Virus record (IMG/VR): IMGVR_UViG_3300030061_002550
Span: 4,629 to 33,840 of that record
Reading direction: 5' to 3' (one strand)
DNA from: a virus
Length of the DNA stretch: 29,212 bases
The notes beneath the pieces were generated by a model. It did no database searches and was not told the origin of the DNA. It saw nothing but the letters and a program-made list of their open reading frames with translations. Shown piece after piece: positions 7,501-14,700 of the stretch. The position numbers and the translations under genes were made by a program. Every line of letters starts with the position of its first letter. Within the stretch, counting starts at the first letter, position 1.

Positions 7501-10292
7501 GGAGCACCACCACCAACGTATCCATAAGAAGCATTACCTGTTGTTCCTGGTCTTATGGTACCATCAGTCAAAGGACCTTTTGGTGATGCTGTTGTTGTAT
7601 CACTAGAATAATCAATTCTATCCACTACTGACGTTATAGGATCACCTCCACCACAGAAGTATCCATAATTAGCATTACCTGTTGCATTTGCCTCATATCT
7701 GGTAGTAGATAATGGACCTTTTAGTACTGATGTTGCAGTATCACTACTATAATCAACTCTATCTACTATTGATTGTTGACCACCAGAACCTTTAGCAGCA
7801 CCCCAATATCCATAATGTGGGTTACCTACTGCTGCATTACAACGACTACCATAAGTTAATGAACCTCTTTCTAATACATCTGCTGTATCATTAGAATAAT
7901 CAATTCTTTCTACTGTTGTTATTGCAGGATTACCAGCACCCAAATACCCATAATCTTGATTACCTGCACCTGCAAATTGTGATCGAGTAGAAGATAATGG
8001 ACCTTTTGCTACTGCTGTTGCTGTGTCATTACCAAAATCTATTCTATCTATTATTGATGTATCTGGACTAGCACCACCAGCAGCATACCCATAATTAGTA
8101 TTACTTACTGTTGCTTTATACTTACCAGCAGCAGTCAAGTTACTTTTTATTGATGTTACCGTATCATTACCATAATCAATTCTACATACTTCTGTTCCAA
8201 ATTCACCACCAACCAAATATCCATATTCATTTTTTCCAAAATTTCTAGTTCCACTTACTTCTTCACTACTAGAAACAGTTGTTGAATATATAATCTCTCC
8301 TATTGGAAGTACATTTTCTCTAGCACCGACAGCTGCCACATAATTCCTAGCAGCACTTAATGGACCTTTTGTTGTTGCTGTTGCTGTATCATTAGAATAA
8401 TCAATTCTACTAATATCTGATCTTTGACCAGGAGAAGCAGGATCAAAACCACCACCATGATATCCAAAATTACGGCTACCTGTTGCTCCATGTCTATATC
8501 TACCAGCAGCTAATGGACCTTTCTGTAATGCTTCTGCTGTATCATTAGCATAATCAACTCTTTGTACAAATGTTTGTGCAGCAGAAGGCCAACCAGGACC
8601 ACCACTAACGTATCCATAAGAAGCATTACCTGAAGCTGACTTATTAAATGCTGATGGTGATATATTATCTAATGTACCTCTTACTACCATTGTTGCAGAA
8701 TCACTAGCATATTCAATACGCTCTATCTCTGATGTAGCAGGATTACCACCAGCAAAGTATCCAAAATCTTTATTACCTACTGCAGCTCTACCTTCTTTAG
8801 CAGATTTCTGAGTACCTCTAAATGGACTTACTGCAGTATCATTAGAAAAATCAGTTCTAATCATATTTGATAGACTACTACCACCAGGGTTCTTAGCACC
8901 AACCCAATATCCATAATTATTATTAGATACACCTGTAATATAATCTGCGTTACTAGTTAAATTACCTTTTGGTGATGCTGTTGGTGAATCGTTTGAATAA
9001 TCAATTCTATCTACTAAAGTAGCACATGAAGGTTCACCACCAGCAATATACCCATAATTATTATTACCACAAGCACCATGTCTTTTTCTAACACTAGTTA
9101 ATGGACCTTTTACTGCTGCTGTTGTTGTATCATTATTAAAATCAAGTCTATCTACTGTTGAACTGATAGAAGGAACTAAACCACCAGCCCAATATCCATA
9201 AGCAGGTCCTGCAGCTACATCTCTAATATATTCAGTGTTTGATGCTGTGCCTTGTAGTCCTACTCCTAGTGCATCACCAGCAGCACTTGTTGATGCACCA
9301 TTATATCTGGCTGCTGTTAGATTACCTCTTACTGTAGGACTTGTTGTATCATTATCATAATCAATTCTATATACTGTGGTTTTAGCATCAGCAAAACCAT
9401 TCAAATATCCATGAGTTGTATTACCTGTTCCAGAATGTTTCTGCTTTGAAGCAGGTAAATTAGCTTTTGGTGATGCTGCTGTTGTATCACTAGAATAATC
9501 AATACGATCTACTACTGATTGAGCACCAGGACCAGGTAGTTGGTGACCACCACCAAACCATCCATAATTAGAATTACCAGATGCTGCAAGATAACGCCTA
9601 CCAGCACTTAATGGTCCCTTTGCTAATGCTTCTGCGGTATCATTAGAATAATCAATTCTATCTATAAATGATACCGCCTGAAAACCACCACCAATATATC
9701 CATAATTTTGATTACCAACTCCTGCAGATTGAGCAGCACCTGCTGCTGCCCTATCTAATGGACCTTTTGGTGTTGTTGCTACAATATCATTAGAAAAATC
9801 AATTCTACTTACGGTTGTTTTAGAAGGATCACCACCACCCATAAGATATCCATAATTTCTATTACTTGCTCCTGATTGTCCCGAACTAAGGGCCAATGAA
9901 CTTAAGGGACCTCTTACTAATGGTGATGCTGTATCATTACCATAATCAATTCTTTCTATTGATGATATTTGAGTTACTGGACTTCCAATTTTTCCACCAA
10001 CAGCATATGCATGAGTAAGACTACTTACTGCTGCAACTTTAAATCTTCCTTGACCTAATGGACCTCTTACTGATGTATTTAATGTATCATTATTATAATC
10101 AATTCTTTGTACTGTTGATATTTGAGTATTGTAATCTGGATTAACACCACTAATACAATATCCAACATCACCTTTTGCTACTATTACTGGTGATCCAATC
10201 ATCCATACATCCGATGCCGTATCCCAAGAACCAGTTTCCTGACGCTCTCCTACATCTCCTAATGTAAATACTCCACTTTTATTGCTTGCCAT
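4548..10292 (-). CDS. Giant kelch-like propeller-repeat protein A (adhesin/tail fibre-like)
   Basis: 1914 aa. A short N-terminal region (1-45, 'GVFTLGDVGERQETGSWDTASDVW') is shared with the two paralogues and may attach the protein to the virion. The rest is 36 repeats of about 48 aa with consensus G-Y-aromatic-x-G-G-G, a variable loop, ST-V-D-R-I-D-Y-S-N-D-T, a short polar stretch, then K/R-G-P-L. Non-repeat linkers starting near residues 339, 668, 975, 1283 and 1591 divide them into six groups of six. The glycine doublet, paired aromatics and repeat length suggest kelch-like beta-propeller blades, hence six six-bladed propellers in a row. No signal peptide or membrane segment. The start overlaps the sulfotransferase end by 14 bases. 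A virion receptor-binding role is inferred from the fibre-like gene upstream and the phage context. The reading frame is intact. Confidence 0.9.
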   Translation of the reverse strand: MASNKSGVFTLGDVGERQETGSWDTASDVWMIGSPVIVAKGDVGYCISGVNPDYNTQISTVQRIDYNNDTLNTSVRGPLGQGRFKVAAVSSLTHAYAVGGKIGSPVTQISSIERIDYGNDTASPLVRGPLSSLALSSGQSGASNRNYGYLMGGGDPSKTTVSRIDFSNDIVATTPKGPLDRAAAGAAQSAGVGNQNYGYIGGGFQAVSFIDRIDYSNDTAEALAKGPLSAGRRYLAASGNSNYGWFGGGHQLPGPGAQSVVDRIDYSSDTTAASPKANLPASKQKHSGTGNTTHGYLNGFADAKTTVYRIDYDNDTTSPTVRGNLTAARYNGASTSAAGDALGVGLQGTASNTEYIRDVAAGPAYGYWAGGLVPSISSTVDRLDFNNDTTTAAVKGPLTSVRKRHGACGNNNYGYIAGGEPSCATLVDRIDYSNDSPTASPKGNLTSNADYITGVSNNNYGYWVGAKNPGGSSLSNMIRTDFSNDTAVSPFRGTQKSAKEGRAAVGNKDFGYFAGGNPATSEIERIEYASDSATMVVRGTLDNISPSAFNKSASGNASYGYVSGGPGWPSAAQTFVQRVDYANDTAEALQKGPLAAGRYRHGATGSRNFGYHGGGFDPASPGQRSDISRIDYSNDTATATTKGPLSAARNYVAAVGARENVLPIGEIIYSTTVSSSEEVSGTRNFGKNEYGYLVGGEFGTEVCRIDYGNDTVTSIKSNLTAAGKYKATVSNTNYGYAAGGASPDTSIIDRIDFGNDTATAVAKGPLSSTRSQFAGAGNQDYGYLGAGNPAITTVERIDYSNDTADVLERGSLTYGSRCNAAVGNPHYGYWGAAKGSGGQQSIVDRVDYSSDTATSVLKGPLSTTRYEANATGNANYGYFCGGGDPITSVVDRIDYSSDTTTASPKGPLTDGTIRPGTTGNASYGYVGGGAPPSGGPKSTVNRIDYSNDTATAISISNLTETADAISGLSSKEDGLSQYSLTISTPFAFGNNPTVSYPYGYYGDGNNYNTLVERIDYANDNTSPTRRGYLSAGGGVYVGGVASLNHGYFTGGDVHPNTVISRVERVDFSNDMVLSSIRGPLTSNRVGTMATGTKDFGYVGGGNAPSAVSSVDRINYANDTSTASPRGPLSETTNYGGATGNPSFGYFGGGNNKSIVNRLDYSNDTVAAVAKGPLSAAGTYQSATGNKDFGYWGGGSPGPTISTIDRVDYANDTATASARGPLNTGRYRHGATGNTTHGYFMGGQPGTITSIERVDYSNDTPKATLVAPILGGSNSLRGAFSSQANALPQTFSQGYVGSYGAGYIAGGNNPAVPATDWKSDVNRIDYANDTETAAVKGPLSIARRLAAGTGSSSHGYFGGGEVPAATSTIERIDYSNDTPIAVAKGNATSAKIAMAAVSNVNFAYFAGDNPTESTVDRLDYGSDTTDAVTKGPLNTARAYMAGVGNKSYGYFVTGFSPYNSQVQRIDYNNDTATAVDKGPLSSSRYGVGATGTEDFGYAGTGRTPSPGPVTTVDRITYANDTATATPKGPLTVARRRLAANGSRSFGYFCGGGTPSIISTVDRIDYSSDTVVALVRGALSVAKDGTASSSARGNALPIVGSTVSEFTNIVTRQYYPSSQRGYWTQGYPSPLTLIQRIDFANDTVVAARKGNMAVGRYNGDACSSTDYGYFQGGSPGKSDVYRLDYSNDTADAPQRTYLAGAAYGRAAVSNKDYGYWAGGSPANPPISTVDRLDFSNDSTTASSKGPLANNRAQATATGNANFGWIGGGTVWAGVLSFVDRVDYGNDTATASPRGNLSYSSAYFAAAGNADYGYFTGGYTSPNVSKVDRVDYSNDTATATPKGPLSAVKNRHAATGNINFGYFGGGKGPSPGGSSSMDRIDYSNDTATASARGPLLTALEYNLACGAGEHALPQFGG
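5440..5519 (-). repeat. Conserved linker island 5, shared with 12641-12720
   Basis: These 80 bases encode the linker between propellers 5 and 6 (ending the fifth with ALPIVGSTVSEF and leading to YYPSSQR). By eye, 77 of 80 bases match the same place in gene B, while the blades on either side have clearly diverged. Confidence 0.85.
6388..6443 (-). repeat. Conserved linker island 4, shared with 13571-13626
   Basis: This 56-base segment encodes the linker between propellers 4 and 5 (LPQTFSQG-VGSYGAGY). About 53 of 56 bases match the partner in gene B. Confidence 0.85.
7327..7366 (-). repeat. Conserved linker island 3, shared with 14531-14570
   Basis: Forty identical bases encode QYSLTISTPFAFG between propellers 3 and 4 in both genes. 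One mismatch then precedes seven more identical bases. Confidence 0.88.
8241..8288 (-). repeat. Conserved linker island 2, shared with 15451-15498
   Basis: Forty-eight bases with one mismatch encode YSTTVSSSEEVSGTRN between propellers 2 and 3 in both genes. Confidence 0.88.
9235..9274 (-). repeat. Conserved linker island 1, shared with 16436-16475
   Basis: Forty bases with about three mismatches encode ALGVGLQG-ASNT between propellers 1 and 2 in both genes. Confidence 0.82.
10161..10199 (-). repeat. Conserved N-terminal island, shared with 17362-17400
   Basis: Thirty-nine identical bases encode IGSPVIVAKGDVG just before the first blade in giant genes A and B. The third giant gene lacks this sequence although it shares the preceding G-x-WDT-S-V pattern. 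Confidence 0.85.
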
Positions 10293-11115
10293 ATTGTTCC
10301 AAATAAGGACTGTCTGGATACTTCCAATATTCCAGTTTCTTATACTTATTTAGAATACGAGGAGATAAAACATCTTCAGGTCTTTTAGAAGTCCTCTTAA
10401 CTTCTTTACGAACATGGTGCATGTCCTTTAAATTCCACTGTTTTTCACTCTCACGGTGAGTATTTGCCACATTATTAAAGTCATGTTGGTAATAATCTAC
10501 CTCTAAGAAATCATATATTCTTCTCATCGTCTCATCAGGTTGATCAACCATGTCATCATATTCAACCATTAATAAATGTTTCGTATCATTTCTAAGAAAA
10601 GCTTGCAACTGTGCCCAGAGTGCCTGATCGACAATACCATCATCACCCATTAAATACTGACACCTATTATCATCATCAACTGTATATCCTTTCTCAATCA
10701 AATACTCATCTACAAATGAAACCTCATCCGAATTACGATGTATCATTGTAATAAAAGATGTGAGCACTTCTACTACATCTCTTACAGGACAAATGATCTT
10801 AGGGTTCGGAGTTATATATGTTTTAATTCTTTCTATGTTATTTGGCCATGCACGATTATGATCTATAATTATTGGTTTATCTATATTGTAATAATAATTT
10901 TCAACATAACTATGAATAATTTTATAAGCATTCTCTGGTTTTGGATAACCTATGTACTGCTCACTCTGTTTAAAATATTCTTCCGTATGATACATCAATT
11001 CCATCACTGGACTCACTGGTTCAGTATGGACATTCGGATTCTGATTTATAATACTTTTCAGTAAGGTGCTTCCAGCACGTGGAAGTCCTGCCATAAAATA
11101 ATAACTTTGATTCAT
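10279..11115 (-). CDS. PAPS-dependent sulfotransferase
   Basis: 278 aa. The family moves a sulfuryl group from PAPS to a hydroxyl or amine on a sugar, lipid or protein. The 5'-phosphosulfate loop is clear at residues 10-17 (GLPRAGST, followed by LLKSIINQNPNV). The 3'-phosphate binding motif is 'PVRDVVEVLTSFI' (110-122), with R112 and S120 as the expected contacts. Length is normal for a single-domain sulfotransferase, and there is no signal peptide or membrane anchor, so it acts in the cytoplasm of the infected cell. It lies three bases after the 203-aa oxygenase-like gene and overlaps the start of giant gene A by 14 bases, so the three are probably co-transcribed. The substrate is unknown; a phage or host surface glycan is a reasonable guess. 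Confidence 0.93.
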   Translation of the reverse strand: MNQSYYFMAGLPRAGSTLLKSIINQNPNVHTEPVSPVMELMYHTEEYFKQSEQYIGYPKPENAYKIIHSYVENYYYNIDKPIIIDHNRAWPNNIERIKTYITPNPKIICPVRDVVEVLTSFITMIHRNSDEVSFVDEYLIEKGYTVDDDNRCQYLMGDDGIVDQALWAQLQAFLRNDTKHLLMVEYDDMVDQPDETMRRIYDFLEVDYYQHDFNNVANTHRESEKQWNLKDMHHVRKEVKRTSKRPEDVLSPRILNKYKKLEYWKYPDSPYLEQYGKQ

Positions 11116-11118
11116 GAT

Positions 11119-11730
11119 TTACTTTTTATCACTAAAGAAAAATAATTGAACTAATCTACCATTCTCAAGAGTATCACCGAAGTTCTCACTATGAGAATGC
11201 CAAAGACGAGTACGGAATAATACTAGTCTATTATACTTCATAGGGCACAACATATATCTAGTCCATTCTTCTCTATTCTGTCCCATACCATAAACAGTTG
11301 TCCACCATGCTTCTTTGTATGTTGGATATCCATATGCCTGTGCATGTTCATCATCATTCGGGCACCATTCCCAACGGAGATCATTATGTCTCCAGAAAGA
11401 AGTACCACCTTCAGAAATACAATCCTCTGGTTTAGATAGGTATATGACTGCACCCCAATCCCAACCAGGATCTACATGAACATCTTGTTTATGTTTGACT
11501 CCATCTAATGAGATACGAAAGTATCCATTCTGATCTGCAGGTATTAAATCACCCTTTACTAATTTCTCAAATGCACCATGAACTTTATCATCATAATATG
11601 AACCATCAGAATTTTTCCCAGGATAAGTATATCCTCCTTCAGGTTCTGGATATTCTACAGACAATGCACGATCCCTCACCTCTTGGGGATTGTCATAAAA
11701 ATCATCAACAATAATAATGTTTTGTCTCAT
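11119..11730 (-). CDS. 2OG-Fe(II) oxygenase-like protein (DUF6445-like), intact site
   Basis: 203 aa. The start 'IIIVDDFYDNPQEVRDRAL' and the ending 'YNRLVLFRTRLWHSHSENFG' followed by NGRLVQLFFF are typical of a family related to 2OG-Fe(II) oxygenases, which I recall as DUF6445 (number from memory). Candidate iron ligands are H85-x-D87 ('DVHVDPGWDW') and H178 or H180, and R192 could bind 2-oxoglutarate, so it may be an active hydroxylase. A tryptophan-rich insert (about 112-157) separates the two halves. The gene follows giant gene B by 33 bases behind TGCTATAAT and is followed three bases later by the sulfotransferase. The 178-aa protein at 17477-18013 is a diverged paralogue that has lost most of these residues. 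Substrate unknown. Confidence 0.82.
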   Translation of the reverse strand: MRQNIIIVDDFYDNPQEVRDRALSVEYPEPEGGYTYPGKNSDGSYYDDKVHGAFEKLVKGDLIPADQNGYFRISLDGVKHKQDVHVDPGWDWGAVIYLSKPEDCISEGGTSFWRHNDLRWEWCPNDDEHAQAYGYPTYKEAWWTTVYGMGQNREEWTRYMLCPMKYNRLVLFRTRLWHSHSENFGDTLENGRLVQLFFFSDKK

Positions 11731-11746
11731 ATAATTTTTTCTTTTT

Positions 11747-11755
11747 ATTATAGCA
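11747..11755 (-). promoter_or_regulatory. Extended -10 promoter element behind the 1906-aa gene
   Basis: TGCTATAAT on the minus strand, eight bases after the stop of giant gene B and 17 bases from the ATG of the 203-aa oxygenase-like gene. It is the second of three identical copies. No clear -35 box is seen. Confidence 0.65.
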
Positions 11756-11763
11756 TATTATTC

Positions 11764-14700
11764 TTATTGTGGAAGTGCATCCTGTCCTCCAGAAAGTTTA
11801 TCAGAATTCTGAAGTCTAACTGTAACAACACCTCTTTGTAATGCTGTTGCTGTGTCATTTGAATAATCAATACGATCTATACGTGTATCATTAGTAGAAC
11901 TTGGTTCTCCACCAGCCCAATATCCATAAGAAATATTGCCTGATGCGGTAGCATGTTCAGACCTTCCAGCAGCTAATGGTCCTTTTGGTGATACTGTTGT
12001 TGTATCACTAGAATAATCCAATCGTTTTACATCAGTACGGGTAGAACCTGGACCACCACCACCAAAGTATCCATAAAAAGCATTACCTGTAGCATTACTT
12101 CCCCATCCAGTTATTCCATCTGCTCTTCTTACTGCTGTTGCTGAATCATTACTATAATCAACTCTATTTACTGTTGAAATACCAGGTTGATGTCCAATAA
12201 AGTATCCAAAATTAGCATAACCAACTCCTCTACAATGGTATTGGAAGTTATCAGCTAAATTACCTCTTGCCAATGCTGTTGCTGTATCATTAGAATAATC
12301 AATTCTTTGCACTCGTGAAGGATTATTACTTGCTCCAGCAATATATCCATAATCTGTATTTGTTGCTCCACCTGTCTGAGTATTACCATCAGCAAGATAT
12401 AAATGAGAGCTTGTCATACCTGTATCACTTGCATAATCAAGACGCTCTATATGTGTAGAAGATGAATTATTAACAGCAACATAACCATAATATTGATTAC
12501 TTACACCAGATCTTCTTCTAGTACTTGGTGCACCTACAGGATTAACAAGACTATAACGAGGAACTGCATTTACAGTATCATTAGGAATATTAAATCTTTG
12601 AACTACGTAATTATTATTATTACCACCAACCCAATAAACACGTTGTGATGATGGATAGTATTGTCGAGTGACAATATTAGTAAACTCAGAAACTGTACTT
12701 CCGATTATTGGTAGTGCATTTGCTCTGGCACTTGTTGCTGCAGCACCCTGTCTAGCAGCACTTAATGAACCTCTTATTGATGCTACTGCATCATCATTAG
12801 CAAAATCAATTCTTTGTATTGTTGACATTGGTCCAGGACTACCACCACCAATGTATCCATGAGAACTATTACTTGTTCCTGGTGCCTTATAAGCACCAGC
12901 ACTTAATAGACCTTTTGCTACTGCTGTTGCCGTATCATTACTATAATCAATTCTTTCTACTGTTGTTTTTGCACCAGGAGCACCACCAGCAACATACCCA
13001 AAATCTTCATTACCTACTGCCATCATCTGAGATCTAGCAGTTGCTAATGGACCTTTTGTAGCACATGCTGTTGTATCACTTGAATAATCAAGTCTATTTA
13101 CTGTTGATTTGGTGCTAGGTCCACCATGAGCAAAATATCCATAAGATTTATTACCTGCTGCTGAAACATATCTTGTAGCAGCACTTAATGGACCTTTTGC
13201 TACTGCTGTTGCAGTGTCATTACCATAATCTACTCTATCTACCACTGTTGAATCTGAACCAGCATCACCACCACCAAAATATCCAAAATTAACATTACTT
13301 ACTCCTCCAAAATGAATTCTAGCTTGACTTAAATTACCTCTTTGTGATGCTATTACTGTATCGTTTGAATAATCTACTCTATCTACTGATGATACGCCAC
13401 CAGGAGCATTACCACCACCCCAATATCCATAATCCACACTACTTACTGCTGCATTGAAAGCTCTGTTATTATTTAATGGACCTCTTTGTGATGCTATTAC
13501 TGTATCATTTGAATAATCTACTCTATCTACTCTTGATACTTGAGCACCAGGATCATAACCACCAGCCCAATATCCAGCACCATAAGAACCAACAGTTCCT
13601 TGTGAGAATGTTTGTGGAAGTCCATTCATTACATTACTTGTAGCAGAAGATTCAGTTCTAGCAGTAGCCATGTCAGATCTTCTTGATGCCGTTGCAGTAT
13701 CATTTGAAAAATCAATACGTTGTAATACTGTACCAGATGGATCACCACTACCCCACCATCCATAAGAAGCATTACCCATTGCTCCCATAGCCCAATTAGG
13801 AACAGCTAATGGACCTCTTACTGATGCTGTTGCCGTATCATTACTATAATCAATTCTATCTACTGTTGATCTTGTACCAGGATAACCACCACCAAACCAT
13901 CCATAATTAGAATTACCTGTTGCTCCTATATAAGCCCTAGCAAGACTTAATGGACCTTTTGGTGATGCTGTTGCTGTATCATTCGCATACTCCATTCTAT
14001 CCACAGTTGAATATGGACCAGGTTCTCCTCCCCCAAACCATCCATAATTTAAATTACCTACTCCAGTAACAGAGTATCTAGTAGAACTTAGATATCCTCT
14101 TTGCGTTGCATTTGCTGTATCATTACTATAATCTATTCTATCTATTCTTGTATAATCAGGATTTCGCCCACCAGTCATCCATCCAAAATTAGTATTACCT
14201 ACTGAACCCCACCAACGTCTTTCAACTGCTGTGTTACCTCTTGGTGATACTGCTCCTGTATCATTACTATAATCTATTCTACTAATGTAGCTAACAGTAG
14301 GACTATAACCACCACCAAATAAATATGCATGAGTCTGACTGCTTACTGCTCCCATTCCATTTGTCCCCTCAGGCAAAGGACTTCTTATTGATGATTGCAC
14401 CATATCATTACTAAAATCAACTCTATCTACATGAGTATGTTTAGAAGGAGCAGGAGCATTACCAGGACCACCAGCAACATATCCATGACCTATAAAATAA
14501 TTATCTATTGCTGTTGTTCTTGAATTTTCTCCGAAGGCAAATGGAGTGCTTATTGTTAATGAATATTGTGGAAGTCCATTCATTCTAGGACCTGCAGCTC
14601 CCATCAAAGTTCTATTACTACTCATATAACCTTTTGCTACTGCTGTTGCAGTATCATTAGTAAAATCAGTTCTATCTACTGTTGATGCTGCACTACCAGG

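Noticed and set aside
4548-10292. CRISPR or tandem DNA repeat array
   Set aside because: The periodic DNA similarity follows codons of protein blades, with repeats of variable length and sequence and an intact frame throughout.
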